Below, piece after piece: positions 21,231-29,299 of a stretch of DNA of 31,919 nt. The translations under genes were made by a program, and so were the position numbers. The stretch comes from Penium margaritaceum (lineage: Eukaryota; Streptophyta; Zygnematophyceae; Desmidiales; Peniaceae). Where the stretch lies: positions 156,645 through 188,563 of the forward strand of contig SZWC01003625.1 of the NCBI GenBank assembly GCA_023375785.1, given 5' to 3'. The notes beneath the pieces were generated by a model. That model saw only the letters and a program-made list of their open reading frames with translations. It was not told where the DNA came from and ran no database searches. Position 1 is the stretch's first letter. Every line of letters starts with the position of its first letter.

Positions 21231-21965
21231 CCGACGGCAGCAGTTGCTGTAGCAACTGCTGCTGCGGTTGCTGCAGCAACTGCTGCTGTGGTTGCTGCAG
21301 CAACTGCTGCTGCTACTGCTGCTGCAGCCACTGCCTGCTGCTGCTGTTGCTGCGGCTGTTGCTGCGGCTGCCGCCTGCTGCTGCTGCGGCTGCCGCCGGT
21401 GGCTGCTGGTGCTACAGCTGCTGCTACAGCTGCTCGCCGCCGCTGTTGCTGCTACGGCTGCTGCACACCGCCGTTACTGCTACAGGTGCTTGCTGCTGCG
21501 CCCGTTGCTGCAGCTGCTTCTGCGGTTGCTGTGGCAGCTGCTGCGCTGCTTTTGTAGCTCGTGGCTGCTGATGTTGCCGCTGCTGCAAGCTGCTACCGCC
21601 GCTGCGCGCTGTCACTGCTCGCAGCCGCTGCCGCAAGCTGCTGCTGCGAGCTGCTTCTTCCTTCTTTTTTTTTTGTGCACACACCAGTAGCCAGACACGG
21701 CTGCTGCTGCCACCCGGTGCTACTGCCACCTGCAGTGGCTGCTGCCCGTAGCCGCTATCGCTGCATGTGCTTCCCGTCGCAAATTGCTGCTACGGCCGTT
21801 GTTGCTTGCACCTGCCGTCGTTGTCTCCGCTACCTTCACCGCTCCGCTGCAACGTAGTCGTGGTTGGTCCCTCCACGATCTGCTACGGCTGCTATGGGTG
21901 GCTGCCGCTGTTGCCACTCACTGCTGCTGCTGCTTTGTCTCTGCTGCACAGCACAACAAGCTGTG
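21231..21965. repeat. GCT/CTG triplet tract in leader of B
   Basis: About 0.7 kb of imperfect GCT/CTG/GTT triplets ending just before the PBS. It occupies the same place as the triplet tract of element A (11001-12290). Open frames are low-complexity Leu/Cys/Ala and are not genes. Confidence 0.9.
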
Positions 21966-21973
21966 GCTCGTTC

Positions 21974-21985
21974 GCTCTGATACCA
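21974..21985 (-). other. primer binding site of element B
   Basis: The minus strand reads TGGTATCAGAGC, identical to the PBS of element A and directly adjacent to the LTR end. Confidence 0.95.
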
Positions 21986-23576
21986 TGAGGAACTTCCTGG
22001 AACCTTCCTAACCGCTTGCCACTTGGCTAAGCGTCAGCGCTCAGTCAGTGTGTGACGACAGTCACAAGTCATGCACGAAACTGCAGAGTGTCAGGAAGCT
22101 CAATATGAATATAATAGCAGAGAGATATAACAAATGACAAGTCCACAACATAAACACCTACCGCGGCGCACAATAGGTGTCGCACGCAGCAGTGCAAGGT
22201 CTGTCCTAAAACCGGCCCAAAAACTCTGTTTTGGCCGTAGCTCTGCGCAGACAAATCAGAACGCTACGCCGTCTAAACCTAGAGATGCAGAATCTCAAGC
22301 CGGATGCTACGACTCGTCACACGCATAAGTCCGGCACCGATCGGTGGACAGAAAATGCAAAACATTCAAATCGGGCTCAAGAGCCAGTCCACCGAGAAAA
22401 CTCTAGCGTCTGTAGAAAAACCGCAAAGCACCCTGGCAAGCACCCAGGGCGTCGTGGCAGCTCTCTGGCAGCTGCTGGTGGATGGAGCCACCACTTGTCG
22501 TCGGTGCTACGGTGCCAGCTACGTCCGCATCAAGGATAGGCTGCAGAAAATCTGCATGATGTCCGAGACAGCATCCACGACGCTGGGGCAGTCGTCGGTC
22601 AGCTCCGAGAAGGTGGTCCACCACTTGCCGACGCGTCGGTGTCTCCGGGGTCCGCATCTGGGACCATGTCGTCGCGCTCTGCAATATCGCTGCTCTCCTT
22701 GCCGTTGCTCGTGACAGGTGGAAGCCACAGACACCAACACTCCCCCTGGCTGACACAACTGTCAGCATAACGATGACATAACGATGTCTGATCGAAGGCA
22801 AGAGATAATGGCCCAGGCAACCAATCATAGCGAGCACTGATCAAACATACCACAGCACAGGGTCTCCTCGTGACAATGGTGCATCCCACCAAATGCCCGG
22901 GTCTTGACCATGCACAAAGTGAATCACACACCTACGTGTCAAACATCAAGCAAGAGAGACGGAGAAACAAGGTCTCCTCGTGACCCCGGAAAATGTCTCC
23001 GGGTGTCCGGGTCTCGACCACATCATGCATGGATCATACATAACACATGTAGGCAATGGGTCTCCACGTCACACCGGTAGAACTCAACAGGTGCGCGGGT
23101 CTCGACCAGCATAACCTTGCATGGATCATACATAACACATGGAGGCAATGGGTCTCCACATCACACCGGTGAAACTCACCAGGTGCGCGGGTCTCGACCA
23201 GCATAACCTNAATCACACACCTACGTGTCAAACATCATGCAAGAGAGACAGAGAAACAAGGTCTCCTCGTGACCCCGGAAAATGTCTCCGGGTGTCCGGG
23301 TCTCGACCACATCATGCATGGATCATACATAACACATGTAGGCAATGGGTCTCCACGTCACACCGGTAGAACTCAACAGGTGCGCGGGTCTCGACCAGCA
23401 TAACCTTGCATGGATCATACATAACACATGGAGGCAATGGGTCTCCACATCACACCGGTGAAACTCACCAGGTGCGCGGGTCTTGACCAGCATAACCTGG
23501 ACCATAGCATCGTGCCGCACCACAAGTAACCTCGCTGTCCTCAGAAGGGTGTCAGGCCAAAGTCCACACACCAACA
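21986..23576 (-). repeat. 5' LTR of element B
   Basis: Starts TGAGGAACTTCCTGGAACC and ends CACACACCAACA, followed by the CGGAC duplication. Its 1591 bp include an extra 289 bp associated with the single N at 23210. Confidence 0.92.
22922..23498. repeat. 288-bp duplication around a single N
   Basis: 22922-23209 and 23211-23498 are near-identical and meet at the N at 23210. The left LTR has this segment once. Probably a contig-join artefact. Confidence 0.88.
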
Positions 23577-23581
23577 CGGAC
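23577..23581. repeat. target-site duplication of element B, right
   Basis: CGGAC, identical to 14472-14476. Confidence 0.92.
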
Positions 23582-24474
23582 AGAATCCTTGCCCAATGAG
23601 GCCAAACCCACAGTGCTTAAGGGTCTTCGACCCTTAAGCCATCACGTCCAACTGGCCACTGGCGAGGGACCACCGCTCGAGCCATGTGGCGCGCTACAAT
23701 GGCATTGAGTTATCAATCCTTTGCATAGATTTTTACTCAAAACTTTGTGTGTCTGTAATCTCTTGTTCCTTGTTCTCACACTTCCTCGCATGACTGTGTG
23801 ATTGTTGCCGAAGAGAGTGTTGCCATGTCAATAGCAGCAATTTTAGGAAAGCCATCCTTCTCATGGTGCATCTTCTGCGAGATTATGCGTAGGGAATAAC
23901 ATGTATGCATGTGGTTGCGATGCTTGCCGTGTGACCCAAAATTGGTGTGCTTGACAATGTGTGCAAGGTCTTAGGTGCGTTGTGTCACCCACCAATACTA
24001 TGCATTTTTGGTTGTTTCTTTCTCTCCGGACATTTGTTTAAGTAGCTGCCACCTCCTTGGGGTCAAAGGTACCCTGAGTGCCGCTAAACTCACTTGTTTT
24101 CTTTGCTGAAGTTATCTCCTAAAAGCTTTGAGGTTTTCCGCGCATGCATTGCTACTTTGAAAAGAAATGACTATCATGGCATTCTTGTCTCATCCTCTCC
24201 ACGATATCTCTGACTGAATGTCTGAGACTTGAAGCCCCAAAAGTTTTTCGCTACCGCTGTCACTTCATTGCTGTCTAGCACTTGCCTTGATAAAAAAGGT
24301 GCCAGTTTTCATGCCTGCGCAGGGCGAGAGGTATTTGTTCACACATGGTTTGAAAATTAAGGCAGAAACCATAAGGAATTAAAGCATACAATGTACAGCT
24401 TATCCACCGTATGAACATAGGAATACACGTCTCAGTTAGACTTCAATCAGTCTCCCATCCCTGCTGCGGCACAC
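23582..24474. other. gene-free stretch: resumed element D, then 3' flank of the NOI-like gene
   Basis: No ORF of note. The first part continues the LTR interrupted by element B. It contains a perfect 11-bp stem GCTTAAGGGTC (23615-23625) with a 3-base loop and its complement (23629-23639). The right part is AT-richer and includes the presumed 3' UTR of the minus-strand gene; no clear AATAAA signal is seen. Confidence 0.5.
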
Positions 24475-26586
24475 CTAGCAATACAAAGCTCCTCTCTCTG
24501 CGCTCCGCTTAGTAAAGGCCCCCTTGAACTTTGAGGAAAAGTCACAATCCTCATCAAATTGCCCCCATTCCGGCACAACAGAGTCCATCTGTTGCTTGGT
24601 GCTGGGAACCACCTGCTGCACTCCATTCTGCTTCAGACAGGTTGTTGATCGAGAGCGCGGGTCTGTGGCACACGAACGTCTCTCACCTCGTCTCTCTGTG
24701 CGGTCCCCATGTGTGTTCTTCCATCCAGGAGCTTCTTCGGACTGAATCGCACCAGTTGCTTCCCCTCCTGCACGGCGCTGAGCCCCGGCCTTGTCGAACG
24801 CCTTAGAGAAGTCAGCGCCCTCATCCCACTGTCCCCATGCTGGCACGACTGCATCCTGCTGCTGCTTCGTGCTCGGAACGACTGGAACAGGATGCAAAAC
24901 CTTCTCTGACGAAGCCGTCTCCGAAACAGCCAACCTTGGGTCTGCTGCACATGCATGGCTGTCATCTGTCAGACCTCTGCAGTCCCCATGTGGGCTATTT
25001 GGATCAGGACTTCCTTCAGGCTTATGAGTGACCCCAGCCGCGTCACCACCCACCAGTTTTCTCGAGGATAGCAAGCCCCATGACTTTCCAGTGAGCCAGC
25101 TGAAAGTATTTATTCCGCTGCTGCTGCCAGTACCCCTCTTGCCTTGGTTGCTGCTGCTGCTGTTACTGTTTACAGTGCTGCCTCCGTCACCGCAGCTGGT
25201 GCTGCTACACATGCCAACTTCCGCGCTGTTGGATGCTTCCCCGCCATTGCCTTCACAGCTGCTCTTGGCCTTGCCACTCCAAACCTCATGGTTGAGGCTG
25301 AGAGTGGGAAAGAAGCCATTGCGCATGCTTGAACTCCTTTCCTCCGCACTGTTGGTGTTTGGCGACGGCGTGCCATCGGCCGTCGTCGAAGCCCTCCTAT
25401 GCAAAAGCCTTCCCACAATGGGAGTCACAGGTCTGCTGTTGACAGATGGCGACTTTGTCACGTCTTTGCTGCTGCCTCTCTGCTGCCCATCACTGTCTCG
25501 TGACAGGCTGTGGGCATCACTTCTCTCGATGCCTTCCGAGTCATCGGCGTGAGCAGGCTTTGCGATGAGGTCGCCCTCACCTTCAATGTGCGAGCCTCCA
25601 GCTGTCAATGCTGGCGGCGACGGCGCATTGTCGCAGTTGTTCGCCTCAGCTGTCCTCGAAGCAGTCCTTTGCATGAGTCTTCCGAAAATGGGAGTCCCAG
25701 GTCTGATGCTGATGGGTCCCGACCTTGCCACGCCTCTCTTCCTGCCGTTCTGATGGCCATCGGCGTCGTCGTGCGACAAGCTGTACGGATCAGCTCCGTC
25801 GATGCCTTCCAAGGCACCGGCCTGGACAGGATCTCCGACAAACTCTTCCTCAGTTTGCGAGCCTCCAGCTGCCAATGCTGGCGATGGCGACCTGTCACCT
25901 TCTGCTGTCGCCGAAGCCCTCCTCTGTATAAGCCTTCCCATGATGGGAGTCCCAGGTCTGCTGCTGATCGGTCCCGACTTTGTCACGCTTTTCCTTCTGA
26001 CGTTCTGATGGCCGTTCGTGGTCCCACTCTGAGACGAGCCGGAGGTATCGGACCTGCTGGCGCCTTCCGAGAGACTGCCCCGCAGTGGTTCGGAGGTTTG
26101 CTCGCCTTTGGGCAGGGAGCCTCCGTCTGTCCGTGCTGGAGCGGATTCGCCGCCTTCCGACCCTCTCGGCTCGACAGCCTCCCGTGAGACGCCCCCTTCG
26201 TTCCGAGCGCTTTCCTGGAATAATGCCTTTCCTGGACCGCCTGCCTTCACGCCATGGGCGGCATTCGCGCTGGCGCCACTCTCTCGCTCTGTGAAACGAA
26301 CAGAACGTGAAACCGCGTTCGAGTCTTGAGATTCTCCAGCACCCGAGGCTTCACCCGGCCCCTTGCGACAGCCACAGGAGATTCGCGGACTTCGCTGTAG
26401 TCCAGAGGGTCTCTTCCCTGGAGGCGCAGGGGTTTGTGAGGAGCGCATCTGGCTTGCGATATCCTCAAAGTTAGACGACAGCGACGCCTCGTCGTCCTCA
26501 TTGTGTATGAAGACTAAGAAATTGGGAATCACGGCCCGCTTGCTGGCTGCTGTCCGGAGATCCCGCTCTGAAGGGGACTGAGCCAT
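24475..26586 (-). CDS. RIN4/NOI-domain-like protein, intact
   Basis: A 703-residue uninterrupted ORF from ATG at 26584-26586 (context ACAATGG, favourable) to TAG at 24475-24477. The C-terminus holds two NOI-type motifs, VVPAWGQWDEGADFSKAFDKA-like at about residues 580-602 and VVPEWGQFDEDCDFSSKF at about 670-692. Each is preceded by VVPSTKQQ, within a duplicated module of about 90 residues. In plants this motif (consensus VPxFGxW) marks RIN4-family proteins, membrane-tethered immune and trafficking regulators. An N-terminal stretch at 19-42 (VIPNFLVFIHNEDDEASLSS) may be a third, divergent copy. The centre has three 85-90-residue repeats with the core SRPGTPIMGRL(I/L)QRRAS at about 209, 294 and 384, each with a TP site and a basophilic-kinase-like site. 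The rest is polar, Ser/Gly-rich and probably disordered. The protein ends in Cys, and acylation is only a guess. It is far longer than typical RIN4 (about 200 residues). No intron is evident. Confidence 0.85.
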   Translation of the reverse strand: MAQSPSERDLRTAASKRAVIPNFLVFIHNEDDEASLSSNFEDIASQMRSSQTPAPPGKRPSGLQRSPRISCGCRKGPGEASGAGESQDSNAVSRSVRFTERESGASANAAHGVKAGGPGKALFQESARNEGGVSREAVEPRGSEGGESAPARTDGGSLPKGEQTSEPLRGSLSEGASRSDTSGSSQSGTTNGHQNVRRKSVTKSGPISSRPGTPIMGRLIQRRASATAEGDRSPSPALAAGGSQTEEEFVGDPVQAGALEGIDGADPYSLSHDDADGHQNGRKRGVARSGPISIRPGTPIFGRLMQRTASRTAEANNCDNAPSPPALTAGGSHIEGEGDLIAKPAHADDSEGIERSDAHSLSRDSDGQQRGSSKDVTKSPSVNSRPVTPIVGRLLHRRASTTADGTPSPNTNSAEERSSSMRNGFFPTLSLNHEVWSGKAKSSCEGNGGEASNSAEVGMCSSTSCGDGGSTVNSNSSSSNQGKRGTGSSSGINTFSWLTGKSWGLLSSRKLVGGDAAGVTHKPEGSPDPNSPHGDCRGLTDDSHACAADPRLAVSETASSEKVLHPVPVVPSTKQQQDAVVPAWGQWDEGADFSKAFDKAGAQRRAGGEATGAIQSEEAPGWKNTHGDRTERRGERRSCATDPRSRSTTCLKQNGVQQVVPSTKQQMDSVVPEWGQFDEDCDFSSKFKGAFTKRSAERGALYC

Positions 26587-26640
26587 TGTGCACGTTGGTC
26601 GCACAAATCGCGCTGGGACTGCTTCCTGCTCCGGCTTCCA

Positions 26641-26990
26641 CTGCTGCTGCTTCTGCTGCTGCTGCTTCCGGTTCTTCTTCTGGTAATGCTGCTGCTGCTA
26701 ATGCTGTTGATGATGATGATAATGATAATGATGATTATGCTGCTGCTGCTACTGCTGCTGCTGTTGCTTCTGCTGCTGTTACTGGTGCTGTTGATGTTGA
26801 TGCTTCCGCCACTACTTCCCCGGCAGCTGCTGACGACTCTCCTGCGTCCACTTTCACTGCTGCTGCTGCTGCTGCTGCCACCGCCGCTGCCGCCGGCGCT
26901 GCCACAATTGTTCCCGCTTCCGCTGCTGCTGCTGGCTGTCACCTCTGCTACCGCTGGCGCTGCCACACTCGCTCCCACTTCCGCCGGCGC
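26641..26990. repeat. GCT/GAT triplet tract upstream of the NOI-like gene
   Basis: Imperfect GCT, CTG and TGATGATAA-type triplets beginning about 55 bp upstream of the ATG, so possibly in the 5' UTR or promoter. Frames crossing it give Ser, Leu or Ile runs and are not credible proteins. Confidence 0.85.
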
Positions 26991-27617
26991 TTTCGCGATT
27001 GCGGGAAAAATTGTCCTAACAGCCGCTACCAATGCTGCTGATGCCGCTGTTCTTGTGGCTGCTAGTCGCGACGACGAAAGATACAACTACCACCGTTGGC
27101 GTCGCTGGTAATCGTGCGAAATGGAGTGCGGGTAAGTTACGCGCTCGCTCTGGTGGAGGACGAAACTTGCTCTCGCTCATGCAGAATGGCGTCTGAGTCG
27201 AGGCATCCGGTGCAAGTCTAAGGATGCACTGCTGTTTGTGGAGCCCCAAGAGAGCTGGTGAGCTGTCGGCTCGATCGCGCGCGCGAGAAGATCGTGTGGG
27301 CCGACAGAAAACTTCAAGGCCGGGAGGCCAGCTTTCTCCCGCCCTTGCCAGGTTTTCGGAAACCCGGACACGCAATCGAGTCCGGGAAATCCATCAGAGC
27401 TATCCGTACGTTGACCGATGAGAGCTCGTGCGACTTCGACGGAAATCTCCAAGAGTCCTAGCGTCCACTTCACGGAATCCACCAGGATCGGCGCTGTGGC
27501 GCCAGCCCGACGGGCAATAGTGTGACGGGGCCAGGGGTCGCGACAACAGGGCGCGCTTACAAACAAAAGGAGGATGACTCGCGACAAGGGGTTCATTGGG
27601 TTACATAGTAACCTTAT
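26991..27617. other. upstream region of the NOI-like gene
   Basis: No supported gene. It is fairly GC-rich, with a CGCGCGCG island at 27276-27286, and could hold the promoter. No TATA box was placed with confidence. Confidence 0.35.
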
Positions 27618-28330
27618 TGCGATCACTTTTCTTGCAAAAAATCAGATTTTATGATTGGTCCGTCCTCCAGAATTTCTTCGCCGACGGCAGGACAGACTTC
27701 TGAAGACGGACGGAACATGCTTGTTCGATGTTCCCGGGTCCAAAACGTAAAGTGGTCACGTACATCATGAACGAAGGGTGTAAAGAGATGGGAAAAAATA
27801 CGGGAATGCTATATTGCAGTTTAATAATTTATTTCATGTACATCATGAACATATCGTGTGATACAATTAATTTGGAATGACTTCAATAACTTTTTTTCCC
27901 TCTTTTCGGGTACACAGAAATTAGTTCACTTTTCTCGCAAAAAATCCGATTTTATGATTGGTCCTTCCACACGACTTTCTTTTCTGATGGCCGGTCGGAC
28001 TTCTGAGCACGGACGGAACACCCTTGTGTGGTGTTCCCAGATCAAAAACGGAAAGTGGTCATGTACATCATGAACGAAGGGTGTAAAGAGATGGGAAAAA
28101 AGTGGGAAAGCTAGATTGCCGTGTAAAAATGTATTTCTTGTATTTAAACGTATAAATAACGCCTCTGTGTACACTATAAACATATTATGTGGTACAATTG
28201 ATGTGGAATGACTTCAATCACTTTTCTTTCTCTTTTTGAGTACATGGAAAGTAGTTCACTTTCATGATCCTAGTTGCTACATCAATGTCTTTCGTTTAAT
28301 GTCTGGTCCGTTCACTTGAGCTCAGACAGC
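27618..28330. repeat. tandem repeat, about 303-331 bp period
   Basis: Two full units and a partial third. AAAAAATC(A/C)GATTTTATGATTGGTCC occurs near 27636 and 27939, ATCATGAACGAAGGGTGTAA in both units, and GGAATGACTTCAAT near 27874 and 28205. Units have diverged and gained indels. AT-rich, no coding frame. Confidence 0.85.
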
Positions 28331-28489
28331 GAATGGAAAAAAAGGTATACGATGTGCTTGGGTTAAAAATGCAANTATGGATATTTTTGGTCAAATATAT
28401 TTCTAACAACTTTTTGTGGGGCGATCATGTGGACATTTTGAAATCAAGTGCAATGTAGCTAGACTACTGTGACAACAATTCTCTTTGTA
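28331..28489. other. AT-rich DNA with one N
   Basis: No feature seen; a single N lies at 28375. Confidence 0.4.
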
Positions 28490-29010
28490 TACGACGACAT
28501 CTTTCATCTATGTACCTCGAGTTTATTTTCACAATTTTTCCTCAACGGCTACAAAGTTTTAGTACCCTTTACCTGTTTACCCTAGTAATTTTTTGGTTGT
28601 GTACGTTGTTACATGTGTAACTTTAATTAATGCAATCCCGAAAAAATCTAGGCAAAATTTCTCCTACACATGGAACATTTCATGTACTTCTCTACCTGTC
28701 TACCTGTTTACTTTTGTGCCTGTCTAATATGTTATTTGTGTAACTCTAACACAAATTACGCCAAACAAATTCCGATAGCATTTTCCCCATACCTGGATCA
28801 CTTTAACTACCTTTCTACTTGCCTACCTCTATATCTTTTCACCCCTGTAGATCGCTAAAGTTGTGCACTTAATGTATGATATCTTGAGAAATTTTTGACA
28901 GCATTTCCCCTACACCACCAAAAACTTTAACTACCTCCTTGCCTATCTACCTCTCGACATTTCTACCCCACTACCTTGTTATCTGTCTATTTACTGTTGG
29001 TTCGTGTATT
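28490..29010. repeat. degenerate tandem repeat, about 122 bp period
   Basis: About four diverged units. Marker pairs are ATTTCTCCTACACATGGAAC, ATTTTCCCCATACCTGGATC and CATTTCCCCTACACCACC near 28659, 28780 and 28903, each followed by TTTAACTACCT-like and CTACCTGTCTACC-like stretches. Confidence 0.65.
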
Positions 29011-29299
29011 CGTTTAAGTGTTCACGGACGTTATGGAACTATGACACCTATATGGTGAGTACAAGATGGAGCGCTATAGCTCCAAGTCAACCTCTGATGG
29101 GTTGTTGGGAAATGATGTCTCCTTGCATCATCCCGACAGGAAAATATTGATGGTACATTACACCTACCTCCTTACCTTGCTTACGTGTGATGTCTGTTGT
29201 CTTGGATTTGCACCGCCATGGTTGTATGATGTACACTCCTTGTCATGAAACAATTGTGTGCATAATGAGTATTGTCAACGATGTCAAAATCATCCATAG

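Larger units (their letters stand above)
14477..23576 (-). mobile_element. Element B: non-autonomous LTR retrotransposon with orphan ORF
   Basis: A 9.1-kb minus-strand element with related LTRs (1316 bp left; 1591 bp right, or about 1302 after removing a gap-linked duplication), a perfect 5-bp target duplication CGGAC, a PBS directly inside the right LTR, and a purine tract directly inside the left LTR. No protease, integrase, RT or RNase H motif is seen in any frame. The interior has a GC-rich and triplet-rich leader, one long ORF of unknown family (20423 to 17823), an inverted copy of most of that ORF (16241-17748), and a third copy of its 3' end (15951-16240). This layout fits a large non-autonomous element, of LARD or TR-GAG type, mobilised by enzymes from a relative. 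Confidence 0.88.

Noticed and set aside
21231-21960. Leu/Ala/Cys-rich open frames
   Set aside because: Same triplet-repeat artefact in the leader of element B.
26529-27086. Ser/Asn/Ile-rich minus-strand frame overlapping the start of the NOI-like gene
   Set aside because: Low complexity from the triplet tract, out of frame with the gene, with an oligo-Ile run from GAT/AAT triplets.
27177-27626. 149-codon minus-strand open frame
   Set aside because: No recognisable domain, overlapping alternatives in other frames, no supporting context.
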